The notes under the pieces were generated by a model. It saw nothing but the letters and a program-made list of their open reading frames with translations. It made no database searches and was not told the DNA's origin. Shown in pieces: positions 1 through 11,854 of a DNA stretch of 64,000 nt. The stretch comes from Siderastrea siderea (taxonomy: Eukaryota; Cnidaria; Anthozoa; Scleractinia; Rhizangiidae). The stretch's first letter is position 1. The number at the start of each line of letters is the position of its first letter. Where the stretch lies: positions 17,585,142 through 17,649,141 of the forward strand of contig OZ034975.1 in assembly GCA_964030785.1 (NCBI GenBank). Reading direction: 5' to 3'. A program made the translations under genes and the position numbers.

Positions 1-108
1 GTAATTGCAGGAAATAAATAATATCAAAGGCTTTCGCTGGCACTATATACATTAATACATTTTTATGTATACTATATACATTTCACATCAATTTTTTATG
101 GTTGACAG

Positions 109-572
109 GATATATGGCCAATAGTCAGTACACAGCCTCAGGGGGAGGCTCCAACTTCATCTGCCTCACAAACAACGTCACGTACGACACATACCCCAGT
201 CCACAGGAAGGCACAAACATCTATGGCACCAAGTACTATACATCGTTCCAAGGCTTTAAGAACAACCTAAATGAACACCTCGCACTGTGCGCCGTGTGTT
301 ACACTGCATATCGAGGATCTCAAATCATGGTCCCAGCAACCAAAGAGTGCCCAGTTGGATGGACTGTGGAGTATCGTGGCTACTTGATGTCTGGCCGTTA
401 TGACAATCACCATTCCAGCGAGTTTGTTTGTGTTGATGAAGAGGCTGAACCAGGGGGCACGAGTTTTGGTGACGGAGCAGTGCTGTATGTGGTACAAGGT
501 CTTTGTGATCCCCTTTCCTGTAAGCCATTTGTTAATGGCCGTCAACTGGCTTGTGTAGTTTGCACCAAGTGA
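109..572 (+). CDS. Short-chain collagen C4-like, C-terminal exon (partial gene)
   Basis: This is the last exon of a gene whose upstream exons lie left of the window. A TTGACAG acceptor precedes base 109 and the exon runs to TGA at 570-572. It encodes the roughly 155-residue cysteine-rich C-terminal domain seen in the four minus-strand copies: a GGGSNF start, paired cysteines in LCAVC, RGSQIMVPA, CPVGWTVEYRGYLM, FVCVD and a VVCTK end. All nine exon-6 cysteines of the other copies are kept, but the sequence is clearly more divergent, with SPQEGTN where the others have SGWQGTA. It is the only copy on the + strand. Known family: short-chain collagens of sponges and anthozoans, extracellular. The Gly-X-Y region is not visible here, so that it is a collagen rests on homology to copies A, C and D. 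Confidence 0.85.
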
Positions 573-768
573 ACACAGGTGTCAAGATAACCCAAGGCTT
601 AAAAGTTTACGGGTTAAACGGCTTTAACAGGTTAAACACGTTAAACGTAACCTTACGGTTTAAACTTGGATTACTTGCAGTTTTGTTTTCATTCCGAAAA
701 AGTGGGCATTTTAAGATGGTGTTCGCATTTACCCAGTGATTTGTACTCTTTTTTTTTCTGGTCCAGCT

Positions 769-1356
769 TTAACCCTATTCAGACCGGGCTTTTTTTGGTC
801 TTGTGGGACCGGGGGGGATCCCGCCCCCACCTCTTAACTCCGAGAATATTAAAGCTATGACAAGGAAACTTTAAGGACAGATAGTACGTCCAAAAGTGTT
901 TCCATTGATGTCCGCAACATCATATGATGATATCATATGACGTCACAATAACGTTTTGTTCTCCAGCGGCGGCCATCTTGGATCCGCCATCTTGGATTTC
1001 TTGAATTTTCCAAAACCGCCAAATTTGATCAAGAAATGATGAAAATCAATTAATTAACACGGAAACGATCTAAAATTGAAAATTTACTTCAAAAAAGTAA
1101 TGATTTCTTATTAAAAAGAGGGACTGATTCAAAATTCTGAAAAAATTGCTTGTCAAAAAGTGGTTGCCATGGCAACGTCAAATTTAATTTTCAAAGACTT
1201 GCTGTACCAAATTGTTTCCAGATAAATTTTAGGAAAAGTTACCAAGTTTGGTGGCTTTATATTAGCTTGCTTATTAAAAAAGTTATAAACGTCCAAAGTC
1301 CGTGCGGGCCGATTCCGTCCCCCCCCCCCCCCCCCACCCGGTCTGAATAGGGTTAA
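769..1356. repeat. TTAA-bounded MITE, 588 bp
   Basis: The left end TTAACCCTATTCAGACCGGG is mirrored at the right end, with CCCGGTCTGAATAGGGTTAA at 1337-1356. TTAA at both outer edges and CCC just inside fit a piggyBac-type target and terminus. No transposase is present. The interior is AT-rich with a C-run next to the right end. Confidence 0.75.
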
Positions 1357-1877
1357 AGTTTGTTAATTTTAGAAAAATGCTCGCTAGTCTCTGTCTTTTT
1401 TAATAACGAGGTGTCTGTATTAAGTATGTATTATTTTTTTGTTCTTTATGGATTATTTTATTATGTTATTATCATAAATCCTAGAGCGAACAGGCAGTTG
1501 TGGTTGTATCCACCGATAAGGTTTTTCTTCATTTCCCATTTTTTTCTGTCAGTATCTGCCGTTTTTACTAGCTGCACGCATATTGTTTAAACACACTTTG
1601 ACAAAGTTTGTTTCAAGTTTGTTTGTTTGTTTGTTTGTTTTGACAAAGTTTAGGTATCTTCTGGTTAAGCCATTTTACTTCTCCTTTCAATTGCTATACG
1701 AGCCTTACAGTTCAACACTCAAGCAACGGGAACTTTTTTACAGCCGCAAAAAAAGCCCGTTCGCGGGCTGTGATTGGTACTGCATTTCAATCCAGCACCA
1801 ATGAAAAGTGAACAAAATATATTGCCAAAAATAAAACAACAACAACAATAACAACAATCGTTATTTGGTGTTATTGT
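1357..1877. other. Non-coding gap
   Basis: I see no gene here. It contains a short GTTT microsatellite near 1619-1640. The open frames are short and without recognisable features. Confidence 0.5.
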
Positions 1878-2137
1878 GGGTGGATTCATTTGCAGCATAC
1901 GCGTATACTTGTCGCATTCTTAACACGTACCCCGTTGTAAATAAACGTGTCGATAACCCCCAGAAAACTACCCGTGCGAAACGCCTATTGTTTTCAGCTT
2001 GAAAACAATTACGTTGAACGTCAGGGTGAAAAGTAAGGAAAGCGTCAAAAATTATGTTTCTTGGGTGGTTTACTTGGTTTTCTATGCTGTGGAGCGTGAT
2101 ACCCTATTATAATTTAGTTAGTTTTGGTTGAAGTACC

Positions 2138-2168
<31 letters not shown>
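2138..2168. repeat. (AAT)n microsatellite
   Basis: About ten AAT units next to the downstream end of the LINE fragment. On the LINE strand it could be the usual simple-repeat tail. Confidence 0.8.
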
Positions 2169-2389
2169 TTTATTACTTAATATTGCGCAAATTAACATAC
2201 ATACATGATCAAATGCGCATTACAAATATAACGAAAAGGAAATTATATGTTTCTGTTATTAAAATTAACAAGAACGTATAATTTATGTACACCTAAATAG
2301 AGTTAAAAATTATATGCAAGTCTAAAACAGTGAGTCTTTAACTGTCACTTAAAAATATTACAGTTGTCCTGCATTCTAATGTCCTCCGG

Positions 2390-2790
2390 TTAAAGGTTCC
2401 AGATCTTGGGTGCTGCTGTTTTAAAAGCCCTGTCACCTAGTGTCTTTGATCGTGCACTGCAGTCCTCTAGTAGCATACCCCCGTCCGATCTAAGATTATA
2501 TCTGGATGTCCTCTTAACTTTGACTAGTCCCCCAAGGTACTCAGGCGCATTGCCATAGATACACTTATGACAAGCATTACTATCTTAAAAATGACCCTAA
2601 ACCGTACTGGGACCCAATGTAGCTTAACAAGCGTAGGAGCAATGTGATCATACTTTGCAACATTGCTAACAAGGCGAGCTGCTGCATTTTGTAAAGAATG
2701 TGGCAGGCACAGACAGGCACAGGTAGAGGGGAAGATGGAATAATGGGACGAAGTGAAGATGACGATGTACTTTTTTGCCATTTTGCCAAG
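2390..2790 (-). pseudogene. LINE (non-LTR retrotransposon) reverse-transcriptase C-terminal remnant
   Basis: Read on the minus strand, this encodes LQNAAARLVSNVAKYDHIAP followed by LHWVPVRFRVIFKIV. After a broken stretch comes YNLRSDGGMLLEDCSARS and RAFKTAAPKIWNL. This block order is typical of the end of CR1/L2/Jockey-group LINE polymerases in cnidarians. The reading frame is broken by frameshifts and no catalytic core is present, so it is a 5'-truncated dead copy inside the TIR element at 1878-3242. Confidence 0.7.
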
Positions 2791-3690
2791 GGGAAATATT
2801 CAACTGATAGGTGCAATTGATACTTCTGATTAACCTATGGTGCCAGCAAACGTATTAAGGTTATCTGCAACACCGTGATAATTAAAATGCTGGAAGGGTG
2901 GAAAATTTAACAGACTGTTTATTTGCATCGCATTCGGGATACGCGTATAGGGTATGCGATTACTCAATGGCGTATCGATTTATCGCATTCAATGAAGAAA
3001 TATTTGCATTTTAGCCGCATGGGAAAATGCAATGCTTTCGCAAGTATTTGCACAGGCATTTTCCTCCTTTGGGAAAAGTAATCAGAGTTGACAGCGTCAA
3101 AATAGCCAAAGAGGAACGAGCGCACGCTGGGACGTGCCGGCATTGATTTATCGCCTACCCTAAACGCGTAACCTAAATGCGATGCAAACAAACAGGTTGT
3201 CGCATTTTTTGCTATATGCGTATGCTGCAAATGAATCCACCCTGTGGGCTCCATCACACCCGGGTTGACCTAACAACGCGTGCACACGTTTTTCTTTTCA
3301 GCATAATAAAGCCTGTTGCTAAGCAAAGCGTTTAAATCAACCGGCATTTATTTCACCCCCCAGCTTAAGTGTTCGTGTGAATCCTTCAAATATATTATGC
3401 AACTAAAGAATGATATCCCGTTAGAAAACTCAAAGTTTTCGTCTGCCTAATTGTGTTTTAATTGCCTTCAGTTTGTGCTTAATAAATAAAAAAGTGATTT
3501 AATCTGTTTTTCTCCTGTTCATTCTCCTCATATACAGCGTGGGGACGGATATTCATTTCGTTTAGAACGGATTCAGCCAGTGTACACCAGACAATAGCCT
3601 TTTACACACAGTAAATAGAACCCCTTACCTCGACTTGAAGTTTGGCAAGTAGCAATAATGTGACTACTTACGCTTGTATCTGTTGTTAGT

Positions 3691-3807
3691 AGTTTAATTT
3701 TATCCTTGGTTCAATTGTTTTTTTCGTCTGTTTCATATTCATTATCATATATTAACATGAAAAAGAACAAAGGCAAGTAAAAATTGAACCAAGGATAAAA
3801 TTGAACT
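3691..3807. repeat. Short palindromic MITE, 117 bp
   Basis: AGTTTAATTTTATCCTTGG at the left end is mirrored at the right by CCAAGGATAAAATTGAACT, with roughly 26-30 bp arms around an AT-rich loop. It has no coding content. Confidence 0.7.
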
Positions 3808-6021
3808 GCAACATATCTTCTTCAGTATTCAAGAGCCGTAGATTATATGAGCTGCTTTCTTATTGGTTAAAGTTTCTTTGATACTGACATGTGACACTTG
3901 TATAGTATAATAAATAGCGTCACAGGAACGTACTGCCTGATAGATCTTAGTTGAATAGTCACACATCAAAGTTCCCGGTTTTCATGTGCCCTGACTCCAA
4001 TCTTATTATTTAGGGGAACAGTTTCCCCTCTCTTTTTCCCGGAGCTCATAAGATCTTTTTAAAGAAGCAGTGCCAAGGAGATTGTACATGGATTGCTTCC
4101 AGGCCACAAAGGGGACGACATCAAGCAAATTTTCAACCAAACTGAACAATATCCAGCCTTGTTTAGTGAACAAACGATACAAACCCTAAATTAAAGACTC
4201 AACCAACAACCAGCGGTAGTAATACCAACATTTATTTTATTCACAACTGCTTCATTTATCATCTGTTCATCCTAGTACATCATTGCTGAGATGCAATGAC
4301 CCGTTAACAATAATTCTTCCAGTCAGTAAGGCATTACAACTTAAAATTTTAACCTCCCGAATTATTGTGCTTTTAACTGCATTGCTTTTAACTGCGTTGC
4401 CTATTTTCCATTGTGTTTATCGCTGAGTATTTGAACCTTTTTATTATTCTGTTTGTCCACCCAACTGGCATCATATAGGGCACTTTACGTCGGTTGTTGA
4501 GAAGGATTCAGCAACATCCTCGTACACATTCGCCTTTAATACTGAAAAGAGAAGCAGCACATCGTTTTCCCTTCAAAAATATTTCTAAAAGTGTGACTGA
4601 ACGAAGTCACTCCCCACTATTAGTTACGGGGGTAGTGGAAAGGTTATTTTGGTAATCACAAACTTGTATGACTTTCTTATGACCGAAATAGGACATTTTC
4701 ACGATGGCATCATTTGACTACAACTGCCAGAATCCTTCAGTTTGTTCTTCTTTCATGTAAATTAAGGCCAGTCTTATTTAATCCTCGCTGGAATTACAAA
4801 ATGAAATGAATTCTGATAGTGACGCCATCGTCCAAATGTCCTATTAAAACAAAACAGTTTCACCATGAGGATATTATAATAGTTTCATTGGGAAATGAAT
4901 CCCATAAGAGCCAAAGTAAAACCAGTCATACTTAATAAACTTGTATGAGACTAGTATACGTTTTGGTATCGGAATCTCGATCTGTGGCACAGAGTGGTGT
5001 TCATCATGTATTAACCACGTCACCAGAGACGGACTGTCGTATTGGGATCGATGATGATTGGTACCCAAGTATACGTAGAGTCCCGTTTTCGTAATGCTTA
5101 GCCTTCAGTTTTGACGAAGCGCGGCGTAGTCCTCCTCAGAAAAAAATGTCAACCTCCCTGCTTTCAGACTTAAATAGTAAGTTAAAGTCCCTCTTTCCCT
5201 TTTCCTTTACGGGCTTCACATTGATAGCAGTATCATTACAAGCGTTGCATTATTAGTCTTTTTTTTTTTCATTTTTCATGCTATGAAATTTGCATTCGTA
5301 TGTTGCCAGACCCTCATTGGTTGTTACTAAATATTTTAGTTACCTTAAAGTCCTTTTCCTTCTCTCACGCTTGTAACCCACCGCAATAGGACATGTGGTT
5401 CCGTTCATCAAACTATAGGGAGACTTAACCCAGTGTTTTACAGTGAGAATATGACTACAAGCAGTTTCTCAAGCAAACAGGTCGCCGCCATAAGGTTTAG
5501 GTTGCTATAGTTACGAATTCTGATGTCATAGGTAGCATGTGGTCAAGATCTTTTCGAACTGTGGCAAACTCAAGGGCGTGGGGGCTCTTTCAACCCTTCC
5601 CCCCGTTCTGTTCACGAGTTAGCGAGAGTTAAGTTCTGAGAGATTGAGCGAAAGAAGGTTGGGAACTGGAGTATGTGAAGTCTCAGTGTACCTAAGTAAA
5701 TACGCCTAATTATTTTAGAAAGTAGCTTACCAAGCTTCAGTGGTCAATGAAAATCTTTTGACCATTTTATAGGACCTGTTTTGCAAAGGGAATGGGCGAT
5801 TAAGTCATAATTAATACCATGTGCTACGTTTTGAAGGGCCAGTACAAACTTGATGTCTAATGTTCTCATAAGGAATGTCCATTGTTTCTTCCCTTCTTCC
5901 ATGATCTTTTGACACGTTGCAAATTAATGCTAAATCTTATGCTACTGTGCTTTTTATCCAGAAATTCTCATCTTTAACTCGAAAAAACAAAACACAAATA
6001 CAAACTTGAAGAATTTATCAA
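3808..6021. other. Intergenic region, no gene seen
   Basis: Apart from the small MITE at 4687-4845 I see no conserved protein, no long open frame and no RNA gene in this 2.2-kb stretch. Open frames are under 70 codons. Confidence 0.5.
4687..4845. repeat. Short TIR MITE, about 159 bp
   Basis: The left end reads AATAGGACATTTTCACGATG. The right end is GCCATCGTCCAAATGTCCTA followed by TT, giving about 20 matches over 22 bp of inverted repeat. The interior is AT-rich and non-coding. Confidence 0.7.
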
Positions 6022-7651
6022 GTTAAGAGCCGTTGTCAGTAACTTTCGAGAATCCGGCGACAGAGCGAAAAAATTCGAACTTCTTTTTATTTGCCCAAAA
6101 GAACCCTTTTGGTGAACTATTTTCAAAAATAAAATTAAAAAGTTACAGCGAGTTTTTATTTTGGCAAAAAAAAACGAAAGTTCGAAATTGGACTAAACGG
6201 GCCTTCGGACCGGATGTAAATTATGCACATTAGTACATTTTCAAAATCCTCGTACAAGACAACGAAAACTTGCCTGGAATTAATCTTTTCACAGTTTGTT
6301 AGACATCTCTTGAACTTGCTTTCAAAGTAAACTTTACGTCGATCTAAACGTTCTTTCCTTGATATCCACGCGCGTAAAGAGTACAGCATTTTCTATTCCG
6401 TTGATACACTGAATTTTACCAATTTTTAGAAGACCATATCACAGGGGGCATACGAATATCTAGGTAATAAAAGGGCTCTTTGGAATCGGAAATGCTTGTT
6501 GTTTATCATATTAAAATATTTAGTTTGGCCCGTGAAAAGCGAGAGCGTGAGGTGAAAATATGTGGAGTGCACTTTGACAGATTTCGCCATTTCTTTACTG
6601 TACTCCTATTTCAAGTCACATACGCTTTTCAGATACAACGGTCGACGTTTCTGGTCTGCACCATACTGCTTTTATACTGAAAGTAAGCTAAAGCATTTCC
6701 TTATCTTAAATCTAGTTACAAAGCGATGTTTTGACTTTATTTTACGCGAGTTTCAAATAACAGAACAATTAGACGATGAAAGATCCCTGTCGACAATGTG
6801 ATGTTTTGATAACCCGATGTTACCCTGTCGCGCAAATATTTTGCTTTTCAAACTTTTCCAAACTAACTATCGTTACTTTTGGGCAAATATTAAAATTTTA
6901 AATGTTTAAGTGCGTGAATTCGAGTAAAAAGAAACCTTGAATGAATATGCCATTAAGTCACTTTACGATAAAGGAATTTGGCGGGCATAGATGCTATCAG
7001 AAATCTCCTTATGCAAATGAAAAGGCTTGTGCGCGATGCTTTTGTGTTGCTTTGTAAGACTTAACCGCTGGGGCGTAAATAGCATGTTTTTGCAGTCCAC
7101 CTGCAAAAATACATTTGCCAATGAAGCTTATTAGCTTTGATATTTGTTTGTTAAGATTTTTTGAAAATATAATGGCATCAGGCCATTCACACTGACTCAT
7201 TCCGTGATCAGAACAGCTAACTCTATAACCAGACTTAAAAAATCATTCCATTGTTAAGATATACGGTGATTTACTTACTTGTAATGTTGGAATCAGTTTC
7301 TGTTCCCTCACAAAGCAATCCTTAGCTGAAATTTCGTACAATGGGCACGTCGGACAAAAATGATCAATGCCGGCCAAAAGCGAGTTGCATGTTGCGTGAC
7401 AATTGAAATGTGATACAGTAGCGCGGTGGGGGGGGGGGGGGGGGGGATGACCAGGAAACGACTGTCAATATTTTAAAATAATAATAGAAAAAAAGAACCT
7501 TTCAGGTTATGCTCGATGAATTAAAACAAGAAACACGATAGTTTCATTATCTATTTATGATGTGAAGTCCAAAAAAATCTATCCTGTGCGAATCTTGGGG
7601 ATGATTTTTATGGGGCCAGTAATTCAGAAGGTCCGGTGTTAAAATAAATCC

Positions 7652-8008
7652 TTGTCAGTCAAACTGAACGAACTAATCGGAAAATCAACAAAACACAGCA
7701 GTTTCGAAACTGCAATACCTTTTGAAAGTAACATCTTGTTCGGAGAGCTATTATGTAAATTCACAATGGCAACTTACAGTCTTTCGTCCTTATTTCGCCT
7801 CACTTCGCTGTGTGGAACAAACTCAAGAGATCCACATGATTTACAATGTGTTACTCTTAGAGATTGCAATAAGGACGTTCACCCACACCTGAAGTCATTA
7901 GAAATTGGTCCGGATGAGGTTAATAGTTTTGGAAAAGATGTAGAGCGAACGTGTACATTAGTTAAAAGTTTTCCACATAAAGAGGAACGGCTACTAGGAA
8001 AGCTCTAG
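7652..8008 (+). other. Unassigned 118-codon open frame in the loop of the inverted repeat
   Basis: The frame opens without ATG at its start; the first in-frame ATG is near 7766. The product is mixed in composition with no signal peptide, membrane helix or motif that I recognise. It lies in the loop of the 5.3-kb inverted repeat. It may be chance or an old element fragment. Confidence 0.15.
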
Positions 8009-8040
8009 AAAGAGGAGGAGGGAGTGGGGAGGGGAGGGAG

Positions 8041-8541
8041 ATCCTGGCGCGCGAACGCGAGAAGATGGGGGGAAGGATTTTCCCGCCTCTCCCCAGGTCT
8101 CTGTATCAAACGATAAACAAACTAACGCCCTAATAAACCGGCGTTTCCCGACGATACATCATCGATCGCCGTTGCGAATTTTGCCAATTTGCCAGATAAC
8201 TGTTGCCAATTTTTTCGCGACGGAACTCGGCCGTTTCGCAACGGTGATCCATGTTGTATCGTCTAGCCCCTTACCCCCTCCCCCGCTTCTAATCGTTTTC
8301 CTCTTTTTCGCCCCATGCCCTCGCGCGTATCCCGCTTGCCTCACCCTTCTTTCGCTAGGCTAAAAGGAAACAGAAACGACTGCTACGCAGGCTATGTATC
8401 GTTTGGAAACGCCGGTTTATTTGAGGGCATTAGCTTGTTTATCGTTTGATACAGCGACTTGGGGAGACCGGGAGAGGCAGGAAAATCCTTCCCGCCATCT
8501 TGTCGCGTTCTCGCTCCCTCCACGCTCGCTCGCCAGGATCC
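8041..8541. repeat. Nested inverted repeat, about 500 bp
   Basis: The left arm (about 8041-8153) contains GGAAGGATTTTCCCGCCTC and CTGTATCAAACGATAAACAA. The right arm (about 8396-8541) carries the complements, including TTGTTTATCGTTTGATACAG. The spacer is pyrimidine-rich. It lies wholly in the loop of the 5.3-kb inverted repeat. Confidence 0.7.
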
Positions 8542-8634
8542 CCTTCCCCTAAAAAAAAAATATACGGAACGAAGGGCAGTTAAAGAAAGACAGAAAACGA
8601 AATACATAAAGTAAAAAAAGGTATGTAACAACAA

Positions 8635-8685
8635 TTTGCACGATATTTCGGTTTGCAAGACAAGCTTTCTTCAGTGGCTACAAGA
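8635..8685 (-). other. Fragment resembling the 3' end of a Penelope-like element
   Basis: The minus strand reads CTGAAGAAAGCTTG, a short hairpin-like stretch, then CCGAAATATCG. The same order ends the Penelope-like remnant near 17129-17162. No coding part of such an element is adjacent. Confidence 0.35.
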
Positions 8686-8713
8686 GTAAAATGAGTAAAT
8701 ACGTTACAGGTCC

Positions 8714-9641
8714 GTTATGCATCAGTCAATTCCAGCAGTTCCCATCCCCCCCCCCCGGGCCAACCCCCGGGCATTAGCATTTAAAAAAAAAAAATTGGCA
8801 AATTCCCGGGGGTGGGGATAAACAAGTCCGTCAAATGCCCCAGGTTGGGACCAAAAAAGAAGGCAAATGCCCCACCCCCGGGATTATCTAGAAAGCAACA
8901 CTGCTCAAGATTTAATAAATCATAACAAGAAAGTTTCACTCATCATTAAGACCATTAAGGCTGGTTTCCATATCATCGCTATGATTGCTGCAATCGCTGG
9001 AAAAAACGTTCAGCAATCGTTGTGATCATATGGGTACCACACTTAGGCGATCGTAGCGGTCACATCATTTCAAGAGTGGTTTCTCTATGATTGCAACGAT
9101 TGCGATCACAGAGATCGTAGCAACCGTACGGAAACCAGCCTTTATTTTCAATACTTTTCGGTTGTTTACCCGTGCGTCTATCCTCGATCCCGTTGTTCAT
9201 TTGCTTTAATGCCACTTATCAGTAATACGCCAAATTGTGTACATGACAGTTCCTTTTGGTTCAATTATTCATTCATTTATGTGATTTTGACCTGCACAAT
9301 TCATGTGTTTATTTTTAAAATATACTAAGAAATGCTTAAATATATTAAGTTATCGAGGAACTGAAAACACATTATCCGTATTTATCAAACGGCCAAAATC
9401 GTAAAAGATTTTCACGAAAGTGATCATCTTGGATAGCTTTAAAATCCATATATTACATGCGAGACCAAAACCTGACAAAGATGTCAAGTGCCCCGGGGTC
9501 GTCCCGGGGGTAGGCAAATGCCCGACCCCCGGGCAGTGATAAAATTTCAAATGCCCCACCCCCGGGATTGACACATGAGCAAATGCCCGGCTAATGCCCG
9601 GGGGGGGGATGGGCACCGCTGGAATTGACTGATGCATTAAC
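8714..9641. repeat. Nested TIR element, about 0.93 kb, with CCCGGG-rich ends
   Basis: The left end has GCATCAGTCAATTCCAGC and the right end has GCTGGAATTGACTGATGC. Just inside, repeated words such as 'AAATGCCC' and 'CCCCCGGG' appear in both orientations. It encloses a smaller 186-bp inverted repeat. A related CCCGGG/AAATGCC patch occurs near 58560-58700. Confidence 0.65.
8957..9142. repeat. Innermost short TIR MITE, 186 bp
   Basis: AAGGCTGGTTTCC at the left end is matched by GGAAACCAGCCTT at the right. Internal GCAATCGCTGG and GATCGTAGC words are partly self-complementary. It is inserted in the 8714-9641 element. Confidence 0.65.
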
Positions 9642-11322
9642 ATAAAAGTTACATAAAAATTTCGAAATAAAATATATGAATAAACAAATGGCCTGAATTA
9701 CTGGCCCCATAAAAAGCATCCCCAAAATTTGCACAGGATAGATTTTTTTTGACTTCACATCATGAATAGAATATAAAACTATCGTGTTTCTTGTTTTAAT
9801 TCATCGAGTATATCTTGAAACGTTTCTTTTTTTTTTCAATTAAAGAAGGAACGAACGAACGAAAGAAAAGCTGTCATAAGAAACGCAAATATTGACAGTC
9901 ATTTCCTGATAATCTCTCTCCCGCGCTACTGGATCACATTTCAATTGTCACGCAACATGCAACTCGCTTTTGTCCGGCATTGATCATTTTTGTCCAGCGT
10001 GCCCATTGTACGAAATTTCAGCTAAAGATTGCTTTGTGAGGGAACAGAAACTCATTCAAACATTGCAAGTAAGTAAATCACCGTATATCTTAACAATGGA
10101 ATGATTTTTTAAGTCTGGTTATAGAGTTAGCTGTTCTGATCGCGGACAGTCAGTGCGAATGGCCTGATGCCATTATATTTTCAAAAAATCTTAACAAACA
10201 AATATCAAAGCTAATAAGCTTCATTGGCAAATGTATTTTTGCAGGTGGACTGCAAAAACATGCTATTTACGCCCCAGCGGTTAAGTCTTATAAAGCAACA
10301 CAAAAGCATCACGCAGATGCCTTTTCATTTGCATAAGGAGATTTCTAATAGCGTCTATGCCCGCCAAATTCCTTTATCGTAAATTGACTTAATGGCATAT
10401 TCATTCAAGGTTTCTTTTTACTCGAATTCACGCACTTAAACATTTAAAATTTTAATATTTGCCCAAAAGTAACGATAGTTAGTTTGGAAAAGTTTGAAAA
10501 GCAAAATATTTGCGCGACAGGGTAACATCGGGTTATCAAAACATCACATTGTCGACAGGGATCTTTCATCGTCTAATTGTTCTGTTATTTGAAACTCGCG
10601 TAAAATAAAGTCAAAACATCGCTTTGTAACTAGATTTAAGATAAGGAAATGCTTTAGCTTACTTTCAGTATAAAAGCAGTATGGTGCAGACCAGAAACGT
10701 CGACCGTTGTATCTGAAAAGCGTATGTGACTTGAAATAGGAGTACAGTAAAGAAATGGCGAAATCTGTCAAAGTGCACTCCACATATTTTCACCTCACGC
10801 TCTCGCTTTTCACAGGCCAAACTAAATATTTTAATATGATAAACAACAAGCATTTCCGATTCCAAAGAGCCCTTTTATTACCTAGATATTCGTATGCCCC
10901 CTGTGATATGGTCTTCTAAAAATTGGTAAAATTCAGTGTATCAACGGAATAGAAAATGCTGTACTCTTTACGCGCGTGGATATCAAGGAAAGAACGTTTA
11001 GATCGACGTAAAGTTTACTTTGAAAGCAAGTTCAAGAGATGTCTAACAAACTGTGAAAAGATTAATTCCAGGCAAGTTTTCGTTGTCTTGTACGAGGATT
11101 TTGAAAATGTACTAATGTGCATAATTTACATCTGGTCCGAAGGCCCGTTTAGTCCAATTTCGAACTTTCGGTTTTTTTTGCCAAAATAAAAACTCGCTGT
11201 AACTTTTTAATTTTATTTTTGAAAATAGTTCACCAAAAGGGTTCTTTTGGGCAAATAAAAAGAAATTCGAATTTTCGGCTCTGTCGCCGGATTCTCGAAA
11301 GTTACTGACAACGGCTCTTAAC

Positions 11323-11854
11323 ACGGCTGACCTTTCCTTTTAAAAAAGAACTTAAATACCGTGTAGCACAAAATTTTTGCGGGTTCTAATTTTTGCGATT
11401 TTTGCAGGGGTTTTTTCGCGACCCGTAAAAATAAGTTCCCACAAAATAAAATTACTGCATTTTTTTCCCGCAAATATTTACTCCACCGTAGAAATTATAT
11501 ACAAAAATACTGGTTTGAAGGAGAAAATGCTGTAGACAACACGATGGATAATACATCGAGTGGTACCCTAGTTATTGTTGATCCACTGTAGTGTAATAGA
11601 GTGACATTCCCATGTTGTTTTATCTTTATTTCGATTACATATACTCAAATAAAAACGAAAATGTTATCAGTTCCATTTGAACGCGACTTCCAGAAAGTCA
11701 CAAAAATTAATTCCCAGCAAGAAAAACTTGTCTTTTCCAGTCGCAAACATTAGTTCCCGCAAAACACAAAAAAATTGCCTCTCCGCAAAATTTAACTCCC
11801 GCAAAATTTTAGTGCCACACGATAGTTTGATACATGGGATGTAAAATATTCTTT
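11323..11854. other. 3' flank of collagen copy A
   Basis: I see no gene. The minus strand has a possible polyadenylation signal AATAAA (TTTATT at 11636-11641 on the plus strand), about 215 bp past the stop codon of copy A. Words such as 'TTCCCGCAAAA' recur across 11440-11810, suggesting an old degenerate repeat. Confidence 0.45.

Larger units (their letters stand above)
1878..3242. mobile_element. TIR DNA element, 1.37 kb, interrupted by a LINE fragment
   Basis: The left end GGGTGGATTCATTTGCAGCA recurs in inverted orientation at 3223-3242, and the match continues inward for about 30 bp through ACGCRTATA. The interior repeats relatives of 'GTCGCATT' and 'TACGCGTATA'. A LINE-like fragment and an AAT microsatellite sit inside. 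No transposase is recognisable, so it is probably non-autonomous. Target duplications are not clear. Confidence 0.65.
6022..11322. repeat. 5.3-kb inverted repeat (foldback-like) with about 1.6-kb arms
   Basis: The left arm is 6022-7626 and the right arm 9692-11322, head to head around a loop of about 2.07 kb. The outermost bases GTTAAGAGCCGTTGTCAG and CTGACAACGGCTCTTAAC are exact reverse complements. The arms stay alignable throughout but differ by scattered substitutions and small indels. The G-run at 7426-7446, for example, matches only a short C-rich stretch near 9917-9924. Apparent open frames of 66-79 codons occur as mirror images in both arms only because the arms are copies. I see no transposase. 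This could be a foldback element or an inverted duplication later invaded by smaller elements. Confidence 0.85.

Noticed and set aside
6033..11324. Pairs of identical 66-79-codon frames in both arms of the 5.3-kb inverted repeat
   Set aside because: They mirror each other only because the arms are copies. None shows a domain or signal peptide, and frames occur on both strands of the same DNA.
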